Of a stretch of 10,468 nucleotides of DNA, positions 5,671 through 10,468 are shown in pieces. Numbering within the stretch: the stretch's first letter is position 1; every line of letters begins with the position of its first letter. The position numbers and the translations under genes are program-made. The stretch is from NCBI GenBank assembly GCA_028678905.1, contig JAJRCO010000276.1:1-10468 (forward strand). Direction: 5' to 3'. The stretch comes from Methanomicrobiales archaeon. GTDB lineage: Archaea > Halobacteriota > Methanomicrobia > Methanomicrobiales > JACTUA01. Below the pieces are notes generated by a model. The model was not told the DNA's origin and did not search any database. It saw only the letters and a list, made by a program, of their open reading frames with translations.

Positions 5671-5990
5671 ACATCCAGTATCATCGCCTTCACGGCGTTT
5701 TGATATTCAGGAGATTGAAACACTCCCACGACAATCTCTCTCTGAGCCTTCGTTACCGCAGGCATGAGATCCAGGAATGCATCGCGGAAGGCGGTTCTTA
5801 ACTCGGCAGAATGAAGGATCTCCCCCCAGTCGTAATAGGTATTCACGACTTCGTCGTGGAACTTCTTCTCCCTGAACCGTTCCATCAGGATCTCCCAGAT
5901 GAGAATGGAACTCTTAATTCCTCGTTTGTCCGCGGTCTCATCAATCTTATCAGTAAGGTACTGTGGGAGCCGGAGGGTAGTGGGTTTCAT
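5625..5990 (-). CDS. Ribbon-helix-helix (CopG-type) transcriptional regulator, probably frameshifted at its 3' end
   Basis: The product has 121 residues from the ATG at 5988-5990. An in-frame TTG two codons earlier is unlikely as a start because the next residues, MKPTTLRLPQYLTDKIDETA, are a typical ribbon-helix-helix N-terminus: a beta strand (TTLRLP), helix 1 (YLTDKIDETADKRG) and helix 2 (SSILIWEILMERF). Proteins of this family dimerise and bind DNA through the strand, often as antitoxins or self-repressors. A helical C-terminal region (about 45-107) of unknown role follows, with helix starts HSAEL and QSPEY. The final 12 residues are probably out of frame; the likely true tail is encoded at 5551-5670. 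Inverted half-sites directly before the start support autoregulation. No toxin gene is adjacent in the same operon. Confidence 0.75.
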   Translation of the reverse strand: MKPTTLRLPQYLTDKIDETADKRGIKSSILIWEILMERFREKKFHDEVVNTYYDWGEILHSAELRTAFRDAFLDLMPAVTKAQREIVVGVFQSPEYQNAVKAMILDVYSALRSTGRSRLNR

Positions 5991-5997
5991 GTGCAAA

Positions 5998-6023
5998 TGT
6001 ATTCATAACGAATACAAATACAT
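5998..6023. promoter_or_regulatory. Three half-site operator candidate upstream of the regulator
   Basis: TGTATTC (5998-6004) and GAATACA (6010-6016) are perfect inverse complements around ATAAC. A third related half-site, AATACAT (6017-6023), follows directly. The cluster ends 8 bp before the regulator's ATG. Ribbon-helix-helix proteins commonly bind short inverted or tandem half-sites in their own promoters, so self-repression is a sound inference but is not shown here. Confidence 0.5.
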
Positions 6024-6112
6024 TTCTGTGTTAATCTGATGCTAAAAATTGACGATGTTAATCATTTCAATATATCGCCCCAAAGAGCAAATTTAATATG
6101 TGGAGAAATTTC

Positions 6113-6127
6113 TTTTAACTATTAAAA
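6113..6127 (+). promoter_or_regulatory. AT-rich palindrome, possible promoter of the 91-codon gene
   Basis: TTTTAA-CTA-TTAAAA is a perfect 6-bp inverted repeat. As a TATA-like element it would start plus-strand transcription near 6145, just before the ATG of the 23-codon upstream ORF. Confidence 0.3.
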
Positions 6128-6150
6128 ACTGATAGGGGACCCTGTAAGGT

Positions 6151-6222
6151 ATGGTGGTCATGCAGCTTTCCGTTTGCGGGCAATGGCCATGGAGGTCTAG
6201 GATAAGGAAGGCACAGGCATGA
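6151..6222 (+). CDS. Possible 23-residue upstream ORF overlapping the next gene
   Basis: This frame encodes MVVMQLSVCGQWPWRSRIRK and three more residues. Its stop overlaps the following start as ATGA (6219-6222), the usual sign of translational coupling. GTAAGGT precedes its ATG, though too close for a normal Shine-Dalgarno spacing. The composition (Trp, Arg, Cys) says little. It could be a coupling or leader peptide, or chance. Confidence 0.2.
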   Translation: MVVMQLSVCGQWPWRSRIRKAQA

Positions 6223-6494
6223 AGATCAAACCTTCCTTTTTTAACTTCGGAGGAGAGATTGGTGTCTGTCTCACCTACCAGATTGACGATAAACCCGCCC
6301 GCGTCTGCATACGGCGGGTTAGGGATCAGTACGAACTCTACGCTCGCACCTATGGCCCCTCCCAATCGGCCGTTGAAATGGTGATCACGCGAGGCAGCCT
6401 GGAAACGGTGGTCGATGGCTCCAACGCCCTCATGCGAGAGCATTTCGGACCCGACTGGGAAGCGGACGTGATCGTACCGGAGGACTTATCATAA
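6219..6494 (+). CDS. Small protein of unknown function
   Basis: The product has 91 residues, starting MKIKPSFFNFGGEIGVCLTY. I do not recognise a family. It looks like a small soluble alpha/beta protein: alternating strand-like segments (EIGVCLTYQID, PARVCIRRVRDQYELYAR), a helix (QSAVEMVI), a second helix (DGSNALMREHF) and an acidic end (GPDWEADVIVPEDLS). No membrane segment or cysteine-pair metal site is present. Codon use resembles the neighbouring conserved genes, which supports coding. GGAAG (6206-6210) lies 8 bases before the ATG and can serve as a ribosome binding site. It may be co-translated with the short upstream ORF. It stands between the regulator (divergent) and rubrerythrin (same strand, 275 bp away). 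Confidence 0.72.
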   Translation: MKIKPSFFNFGGEIGVCLTYQIDDKPARVCIRRVRDQYELYARTYGPSQSAVEMVITRGSLETVVDGSNALMREHFGPDWEADVIVPEDLS

Positions 6495-6614
6495 ATAATA
6501 TTTCAGGGGTTCGAGGTGATCGCTTTTAAGAGGAACCGCTGTATTACGTGTTCGACATCCAATGATTATTCCTTGAGAATGCCATCCCTCTTCTTTGTTA
6601 AGCACGACGCTGAT

Positions 6615-6716
6615 ATGTCCGATACTGATGCAAAACAGGCGCTACAACGTTTCTACCAATTTATTGAGGTGTTATCCGAGGAATGGGATCTTTTTTTGTC
6701 GGATTTGTTTCAATAA
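6615..6716 (+). CDS. Possible 33-residue acidic peptide
   Basis: The ATG at 6615 opens MSDTDAKQALQRFYQFIEVL followed by SEEWDLFLSDLFQ. This is an amphipathic, acidic, helix-like sequence of better quality than a random frame. The frame can be extended upstream to a GTG at 6516, but that part (cysteine, asparagine and serine rich) looks non-coding. No ribosome binding site is clear. It could be a small protein or a gene remnant, and it lies in the 275-bp spacer before rubrerythrin. Confidence 0.25.
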   Translation: MSDTDAKQALQRFYQFIEVLSEEWDLFLSDLFQ

Positions 6717-6769
6717 TGTATTTACCGCACTGGACAATACTATCAGGAACAGAACATCGGAGTACGATA

Positions 6770-7345
6770 ATGCCCTTGAACGGCAGCCAGACTGAAAAGA
6801 ATCTTCTCGCCGCCTTTGCCGGCGAATCACAGGCAAGAACGCGGTATTCTTTCTTCTCCAGCGTGGCCAAAAAAGAAGGATATGAACAGATTGCAGGAAT
6901 TTTTCTGGAGACCTCCGACAATGAGAAAGAGCATGCCAAGCTGTTCTTTGCACACCTTTTAACCGGAGCTCCTGTGGAGATCACTGCCTCGTATCCGGCG
7001 GGATTGATCGGGACTACCGCTGCGAATCTGCGAGCGGCGGCCGCTGGAGAGAGACTCGAATGGGGGACGCTGTATCCCGGATTCGGCGAGGTCGCGGAAA
7101 AGGAGGGGTTTTCAGAGGTAGCAAATACTTTCCGCCAGGTTGCCAAGGTAGAGGCCTGTCACGAACGGCGGTATCTCAAGATGCTGTCCAACCTCACCGT
7201 AGACCGGGTGTTCGAAAAAGATTCCGTAATCCGCTGGAAATGCAGGAATTGCGGATATGTACATACATCGAAAGGAGCACCGGTTCAATGTCCGGTATGC
7301 CACCATCCGCGAAGTTATTTCGAGATATGGGTGGAGAACTATTAG
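6770..7345 (+). CDS. rbr: Rubrerythrin (diiron domain plus rubredoxin domain)
   Basis: The product has 191 residues. Rubrerythrin reduces hydrogen peroxide in the cytoplasm of anaerobes, taking electrons from rubredoxin or NAD(P)H-linked donors. The four-helix ferritin-like domain (about 5-140) has the ligand set Glu19 (AGES), Glu52 and His55 (EKEH), Glu94 and Glu97 (ERLEW), and Glu128 and His131 (EACH). This matches the spacing in well-studied rubrerythrins. The C-terminal rubredoxin domain has Cys158-x2-Cys161 and Cys174-x2-Cys177 for one iron. The frame is open upstream to 6683, but the ATG at 6770 is the right start: GGAG lies 7 bases before it and the protein then begins like other family members (TEKNLLAAFAGESQARTRY). 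It is probably a single-gene transcript. Confidence 0.96.
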   Translation: MPLNGSQTEKNLLAAFAGESQARTRYSFFSSVAKKEGYEQIAGIFLETSDNEKEHAKLFFAHLLTGAPVEITASYPAGLIGTTAANLRAAAAGERLEWGTLYPGFGEVAEKEGFSEVANTFRQVAKVEACHERRYLKMLSNLTVDRVFEKDSVIRWKCRNCGYVHTSKGAPVQCPVCHHPRSYFEIWVENY

Positions 7346-7450
7346 GACAGTATTTTGGTATGAAGGACAGAGACGATTTAGTAAATTAACGCTGGAAGCT
7401 GAAAAGAATCTTTATAGCAGGCTCACTCTATCAAGAAGTGTGAATTTCCT

Positions 7451-8209
7451 GTGGAACGGGGTGAAAGCAAGTACATAGACCAGATTTCTGTGGTAGTGTG
7501 TACTAGGAATGAAGAGGAGATGATCGAGAGATGTCTCCAGCACCTTGTTTCCCAGGAAATCAGACCCGAAATCATCATTATAGACGGGCACTCTAACGAT
7601 CAGACTCTGCATATCGCCCAAAAATACGCCGATATAATACTTTTCGATCATGGAGAAGGCATTTCCGAAGCAAGGAACATCGGCTGGAGAGCGGCCCGCC
7701 ATCCTGTCGTTGCATTCTGCGATGCGGATTGTCTGCCAGATAAAAAATGGACTAGGAACCTTCTCGCCGCGATGAAACCAGGAATCATCGGGGTATCGGG
7801 CCCCCTGTGCGCATACGATGGGGATCTAACCACGCGGATCAATATCAGGATCTGGGCGGATTGGTTTCCCCGGTGTCTTGCATGGTTCGGATTTTATAAC
7901 ATCTGGGGCGCCAATATGGGTTTTCCTAAAAGCACTCTCGAAAAACATCCATTCAGACTGCGATTTCTGGAGGATTATGACCTGGGGCAACGTCTACGAA
8001 AGAGCGGGGAAGGGCGTCTGTGCTTTGAGAATAGTATTTTGATGCCCATGTCCTCCCGTCGGTTTAAGGACGGATTTTATCAGACCGTGCTGCAGTTTTA
8101 CATAAGAACCCTCATTCTGATGAAGATGTTCCATAAATATGATTTTCAAGGTTATTACATCCCTTCCCAAAAACCGGAAGGGCCCGTTCTGTCGGTGCAC
8201 CGCGAATAA
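7451..8209 (+). CDS. Family 2 glycosyltransferase
   Basis: The product has 252 residues with a GT-A fold that transfers a sugar from a nucleotide-sugar donor. Motifs run in the expected order: ISVVVCTRNEEEMIERCL (12-29), IIIIDGHSNDQT (41-52), the ISEARNIGWRAA helix (71-82), the metal-binding DAD at 91-93 in FCDADC, GANMGFPK (153-160), and the acceptor-side EDYDLGQRLRKSG (174-186). There is no transmembrane segment, so it is soluble or loosely membrane-bound. The C-terminal helix (FYQTVLQFYIRTLILMKMF) is amphipathic and could touch the membrane. The acceptor cannot be predicted; surface glycan or glycolipid synthesis is the usual role. The start is a GTG at 7451 with no strong ribosome binding site; a TATA-like TTTATAGC (7411-7418) would place transcription near it. 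It is alone, convergent with carbamate kinase across 33 bp. Confidence 0.9.
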   Translation: MERGESKYIDQISVVVCTRNEEEMIERCLQHLVSQEIRPEIIIIDGHSNDQTLHIAQKYADIILFDHGEGISEARNIGWRAARHPVVAFCDADCLPDKKWTRNLLAAMKPGIIGVSGPLCAYDGDLTTRINIRIWADWFPRCLAWFGFYNIWGANMGFPKSTLEKHPFRLRFLEDYDLGQRLRKSGEGRLCFENSILMPMSSRRFKDGFYQTVLQFYIRTLILMKMFHKYDFQGYYIPSQKPEGPVLSVHRE

Positions 8210-8242
8210 TTCTGCAGGCGGAAATATCCCATCCAGGAGTCG

Positions 8243-9187
8243 TCATCTACGAGAGATTGTAGTCCCGGCCTGCCCCCGTAATGCCTCGATTTTCAGGTCG
8301 AGGGAAGTAATGACGGCCTTCTCTCCCCCGGCTTCCACAAATTCGATCGACGCCTCTATCTTGGGCCCCATACTACCCGGTGGAAACTGGCCTTCCCGGA
8401 GGTATTGTCTCGCCTCCTGAACGGTCAGATGATCCAGGTCCTGCTGATCTGATTTACCAAAGTTCAGGGCTACTTTTTCCACATCGGTCAGGATAAGCAA
8501 TATGTCTGCCCCCACCAAGGTCGCGAGCAGAGTGGCAGAATGGTCCTTATCGATGACCGCTTCCACTCCGCGGAGGAAACCCTGTTCGTCTTCAATCACC
8601 GGAATCCCCCCTCCACCCCCCGTGATAACGATCGCACCGGATTCGAAAGCATTTTTGATGATCTTTCCCTCCACGATAGAGACAGGGCGCGGGGAGGGGA
8701 CCATCCGCCGAAATCCCCTCCCGCTATCATTGATAATCTTCCAATCCCGGTCCTTCCGCAATCGGGAGGCTTCCATGGCGGTGTAATACGGGCCGATCGG
8801 CTTACTGGGATTGGAAAACGCTGGATCGTTGCGGTCAACACGGGTTTGGGTTAGAACTGTCACCACCGGCACACGGATACCAGACTCTTTCAACACATTG
8901 TCCAGAGACTGCTGGAGCATGTACCCGATCATTCCCTGACTTTCCGCACCGCACACATCAAGGGGCATCGGAGGAAGCGTGTCCCGAGACAACTCATTCT
9001 GGAGGAGAATATCACCTACCTGGGGACCATTACCGTGGGTGAGAATAATGCGATAATGCTCTTTTACCAGCTCCGCAAGATGGATGCATGCATCGTGCAT
9101 ATTCGCAAATTGTTCCTCCGCCGTTCCTTTTTCTTTATGCTTCAGGATTGCATTTCCACCGAGAGCAATTACGATTTTCTGACCCAT
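8243..9187 (-). CDS. arcC: Carbamate kinase
   Basis: The enzyme interconverts ATP + carbamate (ammonia plus bicarbonate) and ADP + carbamoyl phosphate. The 314-residue length is normal. Motifs of the amino acid kinase fold are complete: VIALGGNAIL (6-15), LTHGNGPQVGDIL (49-61), PLDVCGAESQGMIGYM (75-90), VLTQTRVDRNDPAF (111-124), the glycine-rich ITGGGGGIPV (188-197), VEAVIDKDHSATLLA (208-222), LILTDV (231-236) and PPGSMGPKIEA (269-279). Direction in the cell is open: it can make ATP from arginine or purine breakdown, or supply carbamoyl phosphate. No ornithine carbamoyltransferase, arginine deiminase or transcarbamylase gene is next to it. A TATA element lies 36 bp before the ATG, giving a leader of about 10 bases that includes AGGAATACAGGT. 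Confidence 0.97.
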   Translation of the reverse strand: MGQKIVIALGGNAILKHKEKGTAEEQFANMHDACIHLAELVKEHYRIILTHGNGPQVGDILLQNELSRDTLPPMPLDVCGAESQGMIGYMLQQSLDNVLKESGIRVPVVTVLTQTRVDRNDPAFSNPSKPIGPYYTAMEASRLRKDRDWKIINDSGRGFRRMVPSPRPVSIVEGKIIKNAFESGAIVITGGGGGIPVIEDEQGFLRGVEAVIDKDHSATLLATLVGADILLILTDVEKVALNFGKSDQQDLDHLTVQEARQYLREGQFPPGSMGPKIEASIEFVEAGGEKAVITSLDLKIEALRGQAGTTISRR

Positions 9188-9220
9188 ACCTGTATTCCTG
9201 CTGGATGGAGAGTTGTAGGA

Positions 9221-9229
9221 TCATATAAC
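9221..9229 (-). promoter_or_regulatory. TATA box of the carbamate kinase gene
   Basis: GTTATATGA on the minus strand is centred about 38 bp before the ATG. A start about 25 bp downstream leaves a leader of around ten bases, enough for the short purine-rich site before the gene. Confidence 0.45.
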
Positions 9230-9401
9230 GGTTGCCGATCGATTACCTTGAAGGATACCTGAACACAAAAAAACGATGGTGGCCAAATGTCTCTATTATC
9301 TCTTTGTTTCTGAAAGTAACCATCGGAACAGAGAAACCGATAACTCTGAACCGCAAGACGTACTGGAATTTGAGGATCTGGATATGACGGCTTCCAAAAT
9401 A

Positions 9402-9409
9402 TTTATAAA
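9402..9409 (+). promoter_or_regulatory. TATA box of the DUF72 gene
   Basis: TTTATAAA, in the context AATATTTATAAAAG, is centred 27 bp before the ATG at 9433. This predicts a leaderless message and supports that start codon. Confidence 0.65.
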
Positions 9410-9432
9410 AGTCCGGCCCGTGTGCGGTACCT

Positions 9433-10116
9433 ATGGACTCGTTTGTGGGCACCAGCGGCTGGTCCTATGACTGGAACAGGGGCGGGGATCTGCAGTGGTA
9501 TGTGGCCCAATCCGGCCTGAATGCTGTTGAATTGAACGCGAGTTTCTACCGCTTTCCTTTCGAGAACTATGTCAAAAACTGGAGAAGCAGAGGAGAAGAT
9601 CTCAGATGGAGTGTGAAGGTCCATCGATCGATCACTCATAATCACAAATTCGATGAACATGCAGCGGATATCTGGAAACGATTCCAAGAACGGTTTTCAC
9701 CCCTGGATGATCTCATTGATTTTTACCTTTTTCAGACCCATCCGCAGTTTCAGGATGTCGGGCGGATCGAACGCTTCCTCCGGTCCATCCATCTTGACGA
9801 CCGTTCCGCTCTCGAAGTTCGGGACCCTTCTATGCTTGCCGATGACGAGCTGTGTGCCCGGCTGCAGCAATCCGCCGTTCTCGTCTCGGTGGATTCGCCT
9901 GATTTCCAGAACCGCATCTTCCCCGGCGATATTATCTATCTCCGTATGCACGGAAGAGAGGATTGGTATTTCCACGATTACACGAAAAAGGAGCTCGAGG
10001 AGACCGTCGCACATATTCGGAAAGGCAATCCAGAAAAAGTGTTCGTGTTCTTTAATAATAATCATCACATGGTTGATAATGCGCGAGTGATGCGTACACT
10101 CCTGAACAGACGCTGA
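9433..10116 (+). CDS. DUF72 (YecE-like) family protein
   Basis: The 227-residue product belongs to a widespread TIM-barrel family whose biochemical role is not settled. Typical motifs are present: FVGTSGWSYDW at the N-terminus (4-14), the VELNASFYRFP strand (32-42), SVKVHRSITHN (60-70), YLFQTHPQF (98-106), ALEVRDPSML (126-135), IIYLRMHGRE (167-176) with W178 and YT (183-184), and KVFVFFNNN (202-210). Position 103 is His-Pro where many members have Leu-Pro-Pro. The length is close to the archaeal average, and no signal or membrane segment is present. The TATA box 27 bp upstream fixes the ATG at 9433. The gene is a single unit with a T-run terminator after it. Confidence 0.93.
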   Translation: MDSFVGTSGWSYDWNRGGDLQWYVAQSGLNAVELNASFYRFPFENYVKNWRSRGEDLRWSVKVHRSITHNHKFDEHAADIWKRFQERFSPLDDLIDFYLFQTHPQFQDVGRIERFLRSIHLDDRSALEVRDPSMLADDELCARLQQSAVLVSVDSPDFQNRIFPGDIIYLRMHGREDWYFHDYTKKELEETVAHIRKGNPEKVFVFFNNNHHMVDNARVMRTLLNRR

Positions 10117-10304
10117 GTGAAAGGCCAGTTCTTTTTTGATGGTCACGGGGAAATTCGCGACAGTCCAAACTGCTTCGTCCCGGGTATTGTCTCTTCACTC
10201 TTCTCCTTCCCTGGATCCAGCTCTTCTTCCGGTTCCCACGTGATACACCGCAACAATCACCCTTCTGAAAGTTAAATAGTGGATTACCGAGGCGCTTCCT
10301 CTAT
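10117..10304. other. Non-coding stretch with a TATA element at its right end
   Basis: Apart from the T6 run, no gene is supported. GTTAAATAG (10271-10279) is a TATA-like element about 30 bp before the ATG at 10305. On the minus strand a 37-codon TTG-started frame (10143-10256) follows a GGGTGA, but its start codon and length make it doubtful. Confidence 0.3.
10132..10137 (+). terminator. T6 run after the DUF72 gene
   Basis: Six T residues lie 16-21 bases after the stop codon, as for the tRNA terminator in this window. The role is inferred from position. Confidence 0.4.
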
Positions 10305-10460
10305 ATGCGAATGCATGGTCCACGGGTCCTGTTTCCTGTTCTTGGTGCACGGACACCCGATATGGCGATCCGCTCCTCCGCGGGTCAAACGGTGTTTCTC
10401 TTTATGGCGGGTCCTTTATCGAGGTACCTTGATACGGCAAACATTCCTAGTGTAGGATAG
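10305..10460 (+). CDS. Possible 51-residue small protein
   Basis: The ATG at 10305 opens MRMHGPRVLFPVLGARTPDM and continues through AIRSSAGQTVFLFMAGPLSR to a TAG at 10458-10460. I do not recognise it. It contains two short hydrophobic stretches (RVLFPVLGA, TVFLFMAGPL) that are too short for a firm membrane call. Support comes mainly from the TATA-like GTTAAATAG about 30 bp upstream, the arrangement seen for leaderless genes here. A second ATG at 10311 is possible. It may also be the beginning of a broken longer gene past the window. Confidence 0.3.
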   Translation: MRMHGPRVLFPVLGARTPDMAIRSSAGQTVFLFMAGPLSRYLDTANIPSVG

Positions 10461-10468
10461 AGAATCAG

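Noticed and set aside
6661..7146. 161-codon minus-strand frame
   Set aside because: It is antisense to rubrerythrin and its upstream spacer, and rich in Ser, Ala and Pro without motifs.
9276..9470. 64-codon plus-strand ORF before the DUF72 gene
   Set aside because: It overlaps the DUF72 start and its TATA box in another frame and has no ribosome binding site.
9697..10146. 149-codon minus-strand frame
   Set aside because: It is antisense to the DUF72 gene, which has clear family motifs and a promoter.
10143..10256. 37-codon minus-strand ORF with TTG start after GGGTGA
   Set aside because: The rare start codon, short length and lack of a matching promoter make it too weak to annotate.

Overview
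The window reads as a stretch of archaeal chromosome, most likely from a hydrogenotrophic methanogen of the Methanomicrobiales type. This is inferred from the gene set, not from a database match. The signs are a Thr-tRNA with a 17-nt intron in a canonical bulge-helix-bulge fold and no encoded CCA, TATA boxes about 26-36 bp upstream of start codons with little or no leader, a maturation factor for [NiFe] hydrogenase (HypD), and a two-domain rubrerythrin. No phage, insertion sequence, CRISPR array or integrase was found.

Layout. Bases 1-800 are AT-rich and carry small orphan genes: a TGA-interrupted reading frame running off the left edge (minus), a 93-codon possible winged-helix protein (minus) and a 67-codon unknown protein (plus). 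The last two diverge from a 145-bp spacer holding two palindromic TATA sequences, a 20-bp tandem repeat and a small inverted repeat. Bases 794-5001 are housekeeping-like: hypD (minus), a MscS-type mechanosensitive channel (plus, divergent from hypD across 36 bp), an HtrA/DegP-like serine protease with one PDZ domain and no signal peptide (minus), and a sugar phosphate isomerase/epimerase-like TIM barrel (plus). The intron-containing tRNA-Thr(GGU) with its own promoter follows at 5067-5156.

Bases 5157-6770 are again accessory in character: about 390 bp without a convincing gene but with an orphan TATA box; a ribbon-helix-helix regulator whose 3' end seems displaced by a single-base frameshift and whose upstream DNA carries three matching half-sites; an unknown 91-codon gene preceded by a 23-codon upstream ORF overlapping it by ATGA; and a possible 33-codon ORF. 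Bases 6770-10116 are conventional: rubrerythrin, a family 2 glycosyltransferase, carbamate kinase (minus) and a DUF72 protein. The last 350 bp hold a T-run terminator and one promoter-preceded 51-codon ORF.

No long operon is visible. Genes are mostly single, often convergent or divergent, and several have their own TATA box. HypD and rubrerythrin fit anaerobic hydrogen metabolism and oxidative-stress defence, and the channel handles osmotic shock. I found no gene set that clearly forms a new multi-gene system. The items most worth a second look are the frameshifted regulator with its operator-like repeats and the small-gene pair around the 453-597 spacer.
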